Below, piece by piece: positions 39,718 through 48,343 of a DNA stretch of 64,000 nucleotides (position 1 is the first letter of the stretch; each line of letters opens with the position of its first letter). Where the stretch lies: assembly GCF_017571525.1 (NCBI RefSeq), contig NZ_JAGETY010000001.1, forward strand, positions 372,001 through 436,000, read 5' to 3'. The translations under genes were made by a program, and so were the position numbers. Source of the stretch: Hymenobacter sp. BT559. GTDB taxonomy: Bacteria > Bacteroidota > Bacteroidia > Cytophagales > Hymenobacteraceae. The notes beneath the pieces are model-generated. The model ran no database searches and was not told the origin of the DNA. It worked only from the letters and a program-made list of their open reading frames with translations.

Positions 39718-41010
39718 CTAATAAGCGCTCGTTTCGAGCAGCGGGGCCGGGCGCTGACCAATGTCGGCGCGCACGTATTTATCTTGAAAATAAACTAGTT
39801 CAACCTCAGCGTAAGCGAGCTGCACGGCCGTAGGCAAGTCAGGCCCGTGCGACACCAGCACCGCCACCCGGCCGCCGTTGGTCAGCAGTTCGCCGGGCTG
39901 CTCGCCCGCCTTCACGCCGCCCACAAATACCTGAGTACCCTCGCCCTGATTGCCGATGCCATGAATGGGAAAGCCCGTCGGAAACTGCGCTGCCGGGTAG
40001 CCACCCGACGCCAGCACCAGGCCCACAAACGCGCCGGGGCGTTGCTTCACTATCGTCTGGGCCAAGTCGCCATCGAGCGTAGCCTCTATCAATTCGAGCA
40101 AGCTCGTTTCGAGCGCGGGCAGGATAACCTCGGCCTCGGGGTCGCCAAGGCGCACGTTGTATTCGAGCAGCTTGGGCCCGCTAGGGGTCAGCATCACCCC
40201 AAAGTAAAGGAAGCCCACAAAATTAAACGGCTCGGCTTGCAGGCCGCGCAACGTGGGGTCAATGATGTCTTTTCGAATGGCCGCCAGCCAGTTATCATCC
40301 AGGAATGGTACCGGACAGTACGCGCCCATGCCGCCCGTGTTGGGGCCTTCGTCGTTGGCTAATAGCTGTTTATGGTCCTGGGCGGGGGCTAGCAATCGAA
40401 TGCGGTTGCCGTCCGTCAGGCCAATGAGGCTGACCTCGGGGCCAGTCAACTTCTCTTCGAGCAGTACCGAAAACCAGCCTTCGTACAGCTCGCGCAATTC
40501 GGTGAGAGCGGCCGTAGCCTCAGCTACAGAGCTGCACACATACACACCTTTGCCAGCAGCCAGGCCGTCGTATTTCACTACGACCTCGCCGGCTAGCTCC
40601 TCTACCTTCGCCTGGGCATCGGCGAGGCGGTCGCTGCGGTAGCTCCAGGCGCGGGCAGTGGCTACGCCGTGGCGGCGCATGAAGTCCTTGCTCCACACCT
40701 TCGAGCTTTCCAGCGTAGCTGCCTGCCGGCGCGGGCCAAACACGCGGATGTCGGTATCGAGAAAATAATCAGCTACCCCAGCGGCTAGCGGGGCCTCGGG
40801 GCCTACTACGATTAGCTTGACGTTCTGCTCATTGCAGAAATTCTTGATAGCTGGAAAATCAGTAGCGCTAATGCTAGCCACGCTACCGGGGATGCCGGCG
40901 TTGCCGGGCAGCACGTGCACGGTGGCGCCATCCTGGCGGAGCTTGGTAGCCAGGGCGTGCTCGCGGGCGCCGGAGCCGAGGAGGACGAGTTGTTTTGTGT
41001 TGCCGCTCAC
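39718..41010 (-). CDS. purD: Phosphoribosylamine-glycine ligase (GAR synthetase)
   Basis: PurD joins phosphoribosylamine and glycine with ATP (step 2). The 430-residue ATP-grasp protein has the N-terminal VLLGSGAREHALATKL motif, the VVKYDGLAAGKGVYV nucleotide loop, GGMGAYCPVPF, and NVRLGDPEAEVILPAL. Length is normal. It lies upstream of purN with zero spacing and 18 nt after the NTF2-like gene, so these three should form one transcript. Confidence 0.95.
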   Translation of the reverse strand: MSGNTKQLVLLGSGAREHALATKLRQDGATVHVLPGNAGIPGSVASISATDFPAIKNFCNEQNVKLIVVGPEAPLAAGVADYFLDTDIRVFGPRRQAATLESSKVWSKDFMRRHGVATARAWSYRSDRLADAQAKVEELAGEVVVKYDGLAAGKGVYVCSSVAEATAALTELRELYEGWFSVLLEEKLTGPEVSLIGLTDGNRIRLLAPAQDHKQLLANDEGPNTGGMGAYCPVPFLDDNWLAAIRKDIIDPTLRGLQAEPFNFVGFLYFGVMLTPSGPKLLEYNVRLGDPEAEVILPALETSLLELIEATLDGDLAQTIVKQRPGAFVGLVLASGGYPAAQFPTGFPIHGIGNQGEGTQVFVGGVKAGEQPGELLTNGGRVAVLVSHGPDLPTAVQLAYAEVELVYFQDKYVRADIGQRPAPLLETSAY

Positions 41011-41028
41011 GTTACGAGAGAAAATTCT

Positions 41029-41412
41029 TTAACTAAAATCCTGAATGAAAGCAATTAACTCGTCGCGAAAAGAGAAGACCGAGCGACCCGAGAATTGCAG
41101 CGTAGTTCCTGCCTTTATGCCGTTGGGCAAGTCGGTAGCCGTGATGGCGAAGTAGTCGATGTCGGCCTCGGCCTGCTCGCCCAACCAGCGAAATCCTGTG
41201 ATACGCTGGGTGCGCTCCGTAAACCACGCCGCGGCCCGGATGGCCTGGCTTTTGAATGCCTCTTTACCATTCAGCCGCACGGTCACGTCGCCATTGGTCG
41301 AATGCTCGAATTGTACATCGGAGTGCAGGCAAGCCAACATGCCGGGCACGTCGAAGCCGTTGTACGCCTCGATGTAGCTGTCTACCAACTTTTCAGCTTG
41401 CGTCGCATCCAT
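41029..41412 (-). CDS. SnoaL/NTF2-like family protein
   Basis: The 127-residue protein has the NTF2-like fold pattern: an N-terminal helix (AEKLVDSYIEAYNGFDVPGM), the LHSDVQFEHSTNG strand, and later strands with FRWLGEQAEADIDYF and TTLQFSGRSVFSFRD. This cone-shaped fold is used for many enzymes and binding proteins; no catalytic residues are certain here. It lies between purC and purD on the same strand with short gaps and is probably co-transcribed. A role in purine synthesis is not known. Confidence 0.8.
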   Translation of the reverse strand: MDATQAEKLVDSYIEAYNGFDVPGMLACLHSDVQFEHSTNGDVTVRLNGKEAFKSQAIRAAAWFTERTQRITGFRWLGEQAEADIDYFAITATDLPNGIKAGTTLQFSGRSVFSFRDELIAFIQDFS

Positions 41413-41446
41413 TGTAGCGGGGGTATTTACAGTGCTTTCCGCATTA

Positions 41447-42364
41447 CTACTTCAGTAAGCCGGCCTTTACCAGGTTGCGGGTCAGGCGCTCGGTTACGTC
41501 CTCGTTATCACCGGCCGTGGCAAGGGGCTGGCCCACGACGCGCTGGTAGATGTCGAGGTAGCGATTGACGGCCTCCTGCGTTACCTCGGGGGTGAGGGCG
41601 CGGGGGTAGGCCCCGTCTTTCTTGTTGGCAATGAGCCACTGGCGGATGTACTCCTTGTCCATCTGCTCGGCGCCCTCGGGGTTTTGCGCGTAGTCGGCGG
41701 CGCTCCAGAAGCGCGACGAGTCGGGCGTGTGGATTTCGTCAATCAGAATCAACTTGCCGTTCAGCAAGCCGAATTCATACTTGGTATCCACCAAGATGAT
41801 GCCCTGCGCGGCCAGCAAATCGGAGCCGACTTTGAATAGCTCCAGCGCCTTTTCGGCCATCTTATCGTACAGTTCCTGGCTTACCCAGCCCTCACTCACG
41901 AGGTTGGCGGGGGTGATTTCGCGGTCCGACTCCTCCTTGGTGGTTGGCGTCACGATGGGCGTCGGAAACTGCTGGTGCTTGGTGAGGCCGTCGGGCACGG
42001 TCACGCCCGAGAACGTGCGCTGGCCGCTCTGGTAACCGCGCAACATCGAGCCGGTGAGATAGTTGCGCACTACCATCTCCACTTTAATGGGCTGCGCTTC
42101 CTTCACCAGCATGGCGTTGGCGTCCACCATGCCCTTCACGTGGTTGGGGATGATGTGGGCCGTTTTCTCAAACCAGAAGTTGGCTAGCCCATTGAGCACC
42201 GCGCCCTTGTTGGGGATGGCCGTTTCGAGCACCGAGTCGAAGGCCGAGAGGCGGTCCGACACCACGATGAGGCGGGTGCTGTCGTCGATGCGGAAGCTGT
42301 CGCGGACTTTGCCGCGGTGCAACAGCTGGAGCTGGGGAGTAGCGAAATGCGGGAGCGTGTTCAT
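41447..42364 (-). CDS. purC: SAICAR synthetase
   Basis: PurC condenses CAIR with aspartate using ATP (step 7). I chose the ATG at 42364 (305 aa) because the protein then begins with the normal MNTLPHF, LLHRGKVRDSF pattern; the longer ORF start adds 23 residues antisense to purQ coding. Motifs are VVSDRLSAFDSVL, the VVRNYLTGSMLRGY segment, and the catalytic ILIDEIHTPDSSRFW. The length places it in the larger, yeast-like PurC group. The gene lies 10 nt after purQ. Confidence 0.95.
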   Translation of the reverse strand: MNTLPHFATPQLQLLHRGKVRDSFRIDDSTRLIVVSDRLSAFDSVLETAIPNKGAVLNGLANFWFEKTAHIIPNHVKGMVDANAMLVKEAQPIKVEMVVRNYLTGSMLRGYQSGQRTFSGVTVPDGLTKHQQFPTPIVTPTTKEESDREITPANLVSEGWVSQELYDKMAEKALELFKVGSDLLAAQGIILVDTKYEFGLLNGKLILIDEIHTPDSSRFWSAADYAQNPEGAEQMDKEYIRQWLIANKKDGAYPRALTPEVTQEAVNRYLDIYQRVVGQPLATAGDNEDVTERLTRNLVKAGLLK

Positions 42365-42374
42365 AGCGAATAAC

Positions 42375-43256
42375 TTACGCGTGGGTGGCAGGCGCGCTGG
42401 CTTCCTGGGTCCGGCGAATGAGGTGCGTGACAATGTTTTTGAAAATCGCTAGCCCCTCCCCTTCGTCCTTCAGCTCGCCGCGGCGCTTTTTCATGCCCCA
42501 ATCGGGGTGATTACAGCCGGCCAGGTAGGCCTCAGGGTGCGGCATGAGGCCGAAGATGTGGCCCGTGGGGTCGGTGAGGCCAGCGCAGTTGAGGTCGGCG
42601 CCGTTGGGGTTGAGCGGGTAGGTGCCGGTTTCCTGGTCGTCGTGGCCGGCGTAGGTCAGGCAGTTGAGGCCTAGCGCCACAATGCGCTCGCGGGTAGCCG
42701 CGTCGGGCACTACGAGGCGGCCTTCGCCGTGGCGCACAGGCACTTCAAACGAAGTCAGCTCGCTCAGGAAGGGCGTGGGCGTTTTCGTTTGCGCATTCAC
42801 TTTGAGGCGCACCCAACGGTCTTCGTAGCGGCCGCTGGCGTTGTGCGTCAGCGTCACTTCGGGCTGAAAGTCGCCGCCCAGGTTGGGCAGCAGCCCGAGC
42901 TTTACCAGCACCTGAAAGCCGTTGCAGATGCCGAGCACAAACTTGCCAGCGGCCACAAACTCGCGGATATCGCTGAGCAGCGTGCGACCGTCGGTGCCTG
43001 TTTGGCGGTAGCGCAGCTTGTTAGCCAGCACCACGCCCGAGCCCAGGTCGTCGCCGAACGAGAAGCCGCCGGGGAAGTTCAGCACGTCAAAATCGTGGAT
43101 GCTCACCCGGCCGTGCAGCACCTCGTTGAGGTGCACAATGGTGGGCGCAGCGCCGGCTAGCCGGTAGGCGGCGGCCATTTCTTCTTCGCAATTGATGCCG
43201 AAGCCAGTCAGGATAAGGGCCTTAGGTAATGCTTGGCTTGCTGTGTCGTGTGTCAT
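42375..43256 (-). CDS. purQ: FGAM synthase glutaminase subunit
   Basis: PurQ releases ammonia from glutamine for PurL (step 4). The 293-residue class I amidotransferase has GINCEEEMAAAYRLAGA at the start, the oxyanion/nucleophile segment VLGICNGFQVL with the catalytic Cys, and the His-Glu pair in LMPHPEAY. It is longer than Bacillus PurQ (about 227 aa) and resembles the C-terminal glutaminase part of the one-chain enterobacterial PurL. It starts 21 nt after purL and is followed by purC at 10 nt. Confidence 0.93.
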   Translation of the reverse strand: MTHDTASQALPKALILTGFGINCEEEMAAAYRLAGAAPTIVHLNEVLHGRVSIHDFDVLNFPGGFSFGDDLGSGVVLANKLRYRQTGTDGRTLLSDIREFVAAGKFVLGICNGFQVLVKLGLLPNLGGDFQPEVTLTHNASGRYEDRWVRLKVNAQTKTPTPFLSELTSFEVPVRHGEGRLVVPDAATRERIVALGLNCLTYAGHDDQETGTYPLNPNGADLNCAGLTDPTGHIFGLMPHPEAYLAGCNHPDWGMKKRRGELKDEGEGLAIFKNIVTHLIRRTQEASAPATHA

Positions 43257-43277
43257 AATTACGCCTGCTTGCTTCGG

Positions 43278-46200
43278 TTACTTAACTAGTGCCGCGGGCT
43301 CCAGGCCGATGGTTTGGTTTACCGGGCCATTGGTCCAGGCGGCGCGTAGGTCGGTGGTGTTCAGGCTTAGCAGCTCGTGGCCAGCGTGTTGCACACGCAG
43401 CTGGCCATCGGCCGTAACACGGCCCAGGCGGCTAGCCCGCTGGCCCAGGATGCTTTCAAAAGCCGTCACGTCTTCCGGCGCGATGCTCACCACGAAGCGC
43501 GAGTGCGACTCGCTGAACAGCAGCGCCGTGGGCGAAAGCTCGCCCGCTAGGCTACCCAGGTCGAGGTCAGCGCCCAGGCCGTCGCGGCCGAAGGTGCTTT
43601 CGGCTAGGGCCACGGCCAGGCCGCCGTCGCTCAGGTCGTGGCTGCTTTGAATGAGACCCTGGGAATTGGCTTCGCCAACCAGGGTATACAGCTCCTTGGC
43701 CTTGGCAAAATCGACTTTGGGCACGTTGGCACCCAGCTCGTTGTAGAGCTGATAGAACTCCGAGCCGCCGAGCTCGTCGTAGGTTTCGCCGAGCAGGTAA
43801 ATTACGTCGTCGGCCTGCTTGAAGTCGGAAGTAACTACCTGGCGCACGTCTTCGACCTTGGCCGTCATTGAGTAGAGGACCGTCGGCGGCACCGAGATTT
43901 TCACCCCGTCAGCCTTGAAGTCGTTCTTCATCGAGTCTTTGCCCGAGGTGAGCGGAATGCAGTAGGCGGCGCAGGCATCGCGCAGGGCCTGGCACATCTG
44001 CACCAGCTTGGCTAGCTTCTGCTTGCCATCGGGGTTGATGGCGGGGTCGTACACCGAGTCGGGCACGCAGAAATTGTCGTTTACCGACCAGAAGATGTTG
44101 TCGCCCGGCGTGAGGTTGGGCAGCTTGCCGCCCACCGAGATAATCTGCCGTACGGCCTCGTCAAACGAGCCGGCCGACATGTGGTAGGCGTCGAGGTCGC
44201 CCATTCGGGGCAGAATGCCGTTGCTCACGGCCACGCCTTCCCAGCTCTCGAAGTTGAAGCGCACCACGGCGGCATCTTGCGGCGCCTGGCCGGTGGCGCC
44301 CATAAGGGGCTTCACTACGGTGCGGCCCTTCACCTCGTGGTCGTACTGCCGGATTACCGACTCGCGCGAGCAGATGTTGAGCGAGCCTAGCAGTTTGAGC
44401 AGCGTATCTGTGTAATCGTAAAGCGGCGCAATCGCTGGCTCCTTGGCTTCGGGCTTCACGTACTCAGCCAGCAGGGTTTTGCGCGGTACGCCATCGTGCA
44501 GGAAGTCCAGCGAAAGGCCGGCGATGGGCTTGTTATCAAACAAGACATCGAGCGAACCTTCGGCGTTGAAGAAGCCGATATCGGTCAGCTCCACTTCCAT
44601 TTCGCGACCTAGGGCCAGCAACTCGTCCAGCTTGGCAGGCTCCACGGCGAGGGTGAAGCGCTCCTGCGACTCGCTCAGGAAAATCTCCCAGGGTTTGAGG
44701 CCGGGGTATTTGAGGGGCACTTTTTCCAACTCCACTACCGCGCCGCCCGAGATGGTGGCTAGCTCGCCGATGCTCGACGAGAGGCCGCCCGCGCCGTTGT
44801 CGGTGCTGCACCGGATGAGGCCGCGCCGCGTGGCGAGCAACAAGAAGTCCATCGCCAGCTTTTGGGTGATGGGCGAGCCGATTTGCACGGCCGTGGCGGG
44901 CGCGGCTTCATCCAGCTCGATGCTGCTGAACGTCGCGCCGTGGATGCCGTCTTTGCCCACCCGGCCACCGGCCATGATAATGCGGTCGCCGGGCAAAATC
45001 ACTTTTTCCCAGCTGTCTTTGCCGGCTAGCTGCATCGGCATCACGGCGCCAGTGCCGCAATACACGAGCGGCTTGCCAGCGTAGCGGTCGTCGAAGATGA
45101 TGGCCCCGTTCACGGTCGGCACGCCCGACTTGTTGCCGCCGTCCTCGATGCCCTTGCGCACGCCCTCAAAAATGCGGCGCGGGTGCAGCTGGCCGGTCAG
45201 CAACTCGCCTTCGTAATCGGGGTTACCGAAGCACAACACGTTGGTATTGAACAACAAGCGCGCGCCGCCGATGCCGGTAGCCAACGGGTCGCGATTGTTG
45301 CCCAAGATGCCCGTGATGGCCCCACCGTAGGGGTCGATGGCCGAGGGCGAGTTGTGCGTTTCGACCTTCCACACAAACAGCGACTCAGGGTTGATACGCA
45401 CCGCGCCGGCGTTGTCCGAGAACACCTTGATGAGCCAGTCGTTGCCGTTGGCCCGCAGTTGACGGTCTACCTCGATGGTCGCGCCCTTGATGAAGGTCTT
45501 GAATAGCCCATCAATCTCTTCCTCCGCGCCCGTTTCCAGGTTCTTGTACTTGATAACGGCGCTGAATTCCTTGTGCTTGCAGTGCTCCGACCAGGTTTGG
45601 GCCAAGATTTCCAGCTCGCAATCGGTGGGGTCGGCGGGGAGGCCCAGCCCTACCCGCTCCTCGCGTAGACTAGCCTGGGCAAAGTGGTCGCGGATGGCCT
45701 GCATTTCGGGCAGGTTGAGCGCGTACACGTTGTCTTTGCTCAGTTGCAGCAGCTGCTCATCGCTGAGGCCCGCCAGCACGATGGTTTCGGTACGGGCATC
45801 GGCGCCGCCGCCGGGGCGCGGCGTAAAGTCGCGCACGCCATCGGCCACCGCACCTACTTCAAAGCGGTTAATCAGCTTGTTACCCAGCAGTTCTTCGGCT
45901 AGCCGGCGCAAGTCGGCAGCAGGCAGCTCATGCTCCACGAAGTACAGGCGCTTCGAGAAAATGTGCTGCGTGCGCGTGTCGATGGGCTCGTTGAGGAAGT
46001 CGCTGAGCGCATTCTGGGCCGAAGTACCCTCGTCGTCGGTCACGCCGGGGCCTTTGGCCACCAGGATGTAGCTTTTGAAGCCTTCCGGCGCGGCTACTTG
46101 GTCGATGGCGACGCTGTGCAGCACGGGGTCTTGCAAGCAGGCGGCGGCGAAGTCGGCCACCTGGCTTTCGGTGAGGCCGGGGTAGCGCACGGCGTAGAGC

Positions 46201-46370
46201 GCCGCGCTGCGCACCTGGCCGGTAGCTAGCCCCAGGTGGCGGGCCGCATCGGCGGCCACGCGCTGGCCGTCGCCGTCGTGGCGGCCGGGTTGCAGGGTAA
46301 GGAGGATGGAGTGCTGGGTGGTTTCCAAACGGGAAGGACGACCCACGGGCCGCCCGCTTAGGGTAAGCAA
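43278..46370 (-). CDS. purL: FGAM synthase, synthetase subunit (large form)
   Basis: PurL makes FGAM from FGAR, ATP and ammonia. The 1030-residue chain matches the large enterobacterial type without its glutaminase end: an N-terminal PurS-like domain (about 1-180), a linker, then two tandem AIRS-like halves with ETHNSPSAIDPYGGAITGILGNNRD, RCSTDNGAGGLSSSIGELA and SSHDLSDGGLAVALAES. The glutaminase is the separate purQ gene 21 nt downstream. The start is uncertain: the TTG at 46370 is the longest; GTG 46346 or TTG 46328 are alternatives, the last giving a start just before HSILLTLQPG. A dispersed repeat lies between pyrE and purL. Confidence 0.92.
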   Translation of the reverse strand: MLTLSGRPVGRPSRLETTQHSILLTLQPGRHDGDGQRVAADAARHLGLATGQVRSAALYAVRYPGLTESQVADFAAACLQDPVLHSVAIDQVAAPEGFKSYILVAKGPGVTDDEGTSAQNALSDFLNEPIDTRTQHIFSKRLYFVEHELPAADLRRLAEELLGNKLINRFEVGAVADGVRDFTPRPGGGADARTETIVLAGLSDEQLLQLSKDNVYALNLPEMQAIRDHFAQASLREERVGLGLPADPTDCELEILAQTWSEHCKHKEFSAVIKYKNLETGAEEEIDGLFKTFIKGATIEVDRQLRANGNDWLIKVFSDNAGAVRINPESLFVWKVETHNSPSAIDPYGGAITGILGNNRDPLATGIGGARLLFNTNVLCFGNPDYEGELLTGQLHPRRIFEGVRKGIEDGGNKSGVPTVNGAIIFDDRYAGKPLVYCGTGAVMPMQLAGKDSWEKVILPGDRIIMAGGRVGKDGIHGATFSSIELDEAAPATAVQIGSPITQKLAMDFLLLATRRGLIRCSTDNGAGGLSSSIGELATISGGAVVELEKVPLKYPGLKPWEIFLSESQERFTLAVEPAKLDELLALGREMEVELTDIGFFNAEGSLDVLFDNKPIAGLSLDFLHDGVPRKTLLAEYVKPEAKEPAIAPLYDYTDTLLKLLGSLNICSRESVIRQYDHEVKGRTVVKPLMGATGQAPQDAAVVRFNFESWEGVAVSNGILPRMGDLDAYHMSAGSFDEAVRQIISVGGKLPNLTPGDNIFWSVNDNFCVPDSVYDPAINPDGKQKLAKLVQMCQALRDACAAYCIPLTSGKDSMKNDFKADGVKISVPPTVLYSMTAKVEDVRQVVTSDFKQADDVIYLLGETYDELGGSEFYQLYNELGANVPKVDFAKAKELYTLVGEANSQGLIQSSHDLSDGGLAVALAESTFGRDGLGADLDLGSLAGELSPTALLFSESHSRFVVSIAPEDVTAFESILGQRASRLGRVTADGQLRVQHAGHELLSLNTTDLRAAWTNGPVNQTIGLEPAALVK

Positions 46371-46396
46371 TCGAGCGGCCGTTTGCCGCTAAGAAA

Positions 46397-46450
46397 TAGC
46401 GCGGACTTTCAGTCCGCGACTGATGACTGGCGGACTAAAAGTCCGCGCTA
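46397..46450. repeat. TAGCGCGGACTTT repeat, copy 1 (inverted pair)
   Basis: Arms at 46397-46417 and 46430-46450 pair at 20 of 21 positions (TAGCGCGGACTTTYAGTCCGC). The right arm overlaps the end of pyrE and supplies its TAG stop codon. Copies 2 and 3 lie at 47959-48031 and 48629-48690. Confidence 0.85.
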
Positions 46451-47071
46451 CTTGGCGTCCGGCCGACTGCCGGGCTTTACGGCCGGAATCCCGGCCAGAC
46501 GTTCCGGCACCGCATCGGCCGCGAACACGGCCGCCTGCACCGGCAACAGCGCAAAGTTCGGGAAGGGAAGGTCAGCTTTCCCATTGGTACGGTCAATTAA
46601 AGAGGCCACCGCAAGCACTTCGACCCCCATTCCCTTCAATACCCGCGCTACTTCGAGGGTGCTTTTGCCGGTCGTAACTACGTCTTCGGCAATAACTACC
46701 CGCTCGCCGGGGCTCAGGGTGAAGCCGCGCCGCAAGGTCATTTCACCGTTGGCATCGCGCTCGGTGAAGAGCGAGGGCACGCCGAGCTGGCGGGCCAGCT
46801 CGTAGCTTACTACCACGCCGCCCATCGCGGGGCCTACCACCGTGTCGGGCACCAGGCCGGCCTCGCGCAGGCGCTGGGCCAGCACCGCCATCGCGGGCGC
46901 GGCCAGGTCGGGCTTGCGCAGAAAGCGGGCGCACTGCACGTAGGTATCCGAGTGCAGCCCCGACGAGAGCTTGAAATGGCCGTTCAGGAGCGCGCCCTCG
47001 GCGCGCAGCTGCGCTTCGAGGATGGCGGCGACTTCGGCGGCGGGGAGGTCGGGGGTGAGGTGCTTATTCAT
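46448..47071 (-). CDS. pyrE: Orotate phosphoribosyltransferase
   Basis: PyrE joins orotate and PRPP to give OMP, the fifth step of UMP synthesis. The 207-residue protein has the N-terminal LLNGHFKLSSGLHSDTYVQ substrate segment, the GPAMGGVVVSYELARQLG loop and the PRPP motif RVVIAEDVVTTGKST. Its stop codon TAG is formed by the arm of a dispersed repeat, so the last residues may have been changed when the repeat arrived. pyrF lies upstream on the same strand, separated by another inverted repeat. Confidence 0.95.
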   Translation of the reverse strand: MNKHLTPDLPAAEVAAILEAQLRAEGALLNGHFKLSSGLHSDTYVQCARFLRKPDLAAPAMAVLAQRLREAGLVPDTVVGPAMGGVVVSYELARQLGVPSLFTERDANGEMTLRRGFTLSPGERVVIAEDVVTTGKSTLEVARVLKGMGVEVLAVASLIDRTNGKADLPFPNFALLPVQAAVFAADAVPERLAGIPAVKPGSRPDAK

Positions 47072-47087
47072 TAGTCAGAAAAACGTC

Positions 47088-47180
47088 TGTCATGCTGAGC
47101 CTACGAAGCATCTCACTCGCTTCGTGGCTGCTATAAAGGTTAGTGCGCCACGCGAGATGCTTCGCAAGCTCAGCATGACA
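47088..47180. repeat. TGTCATGCTGAGC-type inverted repeat
   Basis: Arms at 47088-47114 and 47154-47180 pair at 25 of 27 positions (TGTCATGCTGAGC...GAAGCATCTC). This is a common dispersed intergenic repeat of Bacteroidota. It fills the gap between pyrF and pyrE. Confidence 0.85.
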
Positions 47181-47198
47181 ATCGTATACAATCGTGAT

Positions 47199-47954
47199 TT
47201 AAGCAGTTACCGAGCGGTGTTCATTAATCTCGTTCATCAGTTCCCGCGCCGCCGCTGCCGAATCATCCGCCTGCCAGATGCTGCGCGAGGCGTTAATCAG
47301 CAGCCCGCCGCCATCGGCAAACAGGCCGGCTTTCAGCACGGCCGCCAGGTCGCCGCCCTGCGCACCGATACCGGGCACCAGAAACCACTGTTTGGGGCAC
47401 AATTGCCGCAGGCGGCCCAGCGCGGCCGCATCGGTAGCGCCGGCCACGAGGCCGATGTTGCCGTGGGTAGCGTCGAGGTCGGCGAGGAGCTGGGCGGTGA
47501 AATCACTCACGGGCTGGCCGCTGGCTAGCTGCGCCTCCTGGATGGGCGAGTGGTTGGAGGTCTTGGCCAGGGCAAATACGAACTTGCCGGGCCTAGCGAA
47601 GGGCACCACCGCATCGGCGCCCATGTAGGGGTTCACCGTCACGGCATCGGCCCCTAGCACGTCGTAGGCAAACTGCGCGTAGTGCATGGCCGTGTTAGCG
47701 ATGTCGCCAAACTTGCCATCCAGAATAACCGGGATGCCATCGGGCACGCTCCGTATTACCTGGCGCAGCAGCTGCACCCCGTTGTCGCGGCTTAGGAAGA
47801 ACGCCAGGTTGGGCTTGAAAGCGGCCGCATAAGGCGCGGTCTCGGCGATGACCTGCGGCAGGCGGCGCGTGATGTCTTCGTCCGAGCCAGTGGGGTCGAG
47901 GCCCACGCAAAGCAGCGTATTGGCCTGGGCAACGCGAGTGAGGAGCTTTTGCAT
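47199..47954 (-). CDS. pyrF: Orotidine 5'-phosphate decarboxylase
   Basis: PyrF decarboxylates OMP to UMP. The 251-residue protein begins with the TLLCVGLDPTGSDEDI segment and has the catalytic Lys/Asp cluster in ILDGKFGDIANTAMHYA, followed by VTVNPYMGADAV and a late GIGAQGGDL phosphate loop. It belongs to the longer PyrF subgroup found in Bacteroidota and Myxococcus rather than the E. coli type. It is the first gene of the pyr/pur series on this strand. Confidence 0.94.
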   Translation of the reverse strand: MQKLLTRVAQANTLLCVGLDPTGSDEDITRRLPQVIAETAPYAAAFKPNLAFFLSRDNGVQLLRQVIRSVPDGIPVILDGKFGDIANTAMHYAQFAYDVLGADAVTVNPYMGADAVVPFARPGKFVFALAKTSNHSPIQEAQLASGQPVSDFTAQLLADLDATHGNIGLVAGATDAAALGRLRQLCPKQWFLVPGIGAQGGDLAAVLKAGLFADGGGLLINASRSIWQADDSAAAARELMNEINEHRSVTA

Positions 47955-47958
47955 AGGG

Positions 47959-48031
47959 TAGCGCGGGCTTTTAGTCCGCGATGGTTAGGCTTGGTTTGGC
48001 TAGGTCACTCGCGGACTGAAAGTCCGCGCTA
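47959..48031. repeat. TAGCGCGGACTTT repeat, copy 2 (inverted pair)
   Basis: Arms at 47959-47980 and 48010-48031 pair at 20 of 22 positions and match copy 1 closely. It lies directly upstream of pyrF, only 5 nt from its start codon. Confidence 0.85.
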
Positions 48032-48040
48032 CGAATTGGG

Positions 48041-48070
48041 CAAAAACAAAAGCGCCCGGCAGAACCGGGC
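48041..48070 (-). terminator. Terminator of the small transcription unit at 48.1-48.4 kb
   Basis: On the minus strand GCCCGG and CCGGGC pair around a short loop (48054-48070) and are followed by GCTTTTGTTTTTG. Confidence 0.8.
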
Positions 48071-48087
48071 ACTTCGCAGTCAAATAC

Positions 48088-48315
48088 TTAGGTGATATTC
48101 TCGCATTTTACCCGGTTAGCTTTTTCGCAGGCGCTGGTTACGCTCACGCTAGCACGAGTACCGGCCGGGCACAAAAAAACCGCCTCAAGCGAATGGGGCG
48201 GCAATCGAAAAAACGCAGCAGAAACCGCAAAAACCGAATCGCAGGCCGAATGGAAAACAGCGTTAGCCGACCGGTCTTTCCGCAAAACGGCTTGTTTGGC
48301 CGTTCCGTGCTTCAT
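48088..48315 (-). CDS. Possible small Cys-containing protein (or part of a small RNA)
   Basis: This reading frame has its own promoter and terminator. From the ATG at 48315 it gives 75 residues (MKHGTAKQAVLRKDRSANAV at the start, CENIT at the end) with four Cys spread along the chain; a GTG at 48339 would give 83 but lies only 4 nt from the -7 box. I do not recognise a family. Codon use is less GC-biased at third positions than in the neighbours, so the transcript could instead be a non-coding RNA of about 300 nt. Confidence 0.45.
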   Translation of the reverse strand: MKHGTAKQAVLRKDRSANAVFHSACDSVFAVSAAFFRLPPHSLEAVFLCPAGTRASVSVTSACEKANRVKCENIT

Positions 48316-48343
48316 CCACTGGTGGTTGATTGCGTTCACGGTG

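Noticed and set aside
43256..43278. Possible frameshift joining purL and purQ
   Set aside because: purL has a normal stop and purQ a normal ATG with its own family start, 21 nt apart, so two genes are the simpler reading.
44443..45084. 213-residue plus-strand ORF opposite purL
   Set aside because: Antisense to conserved purL segments, Ser/Pro/Arg-rich and without domains.
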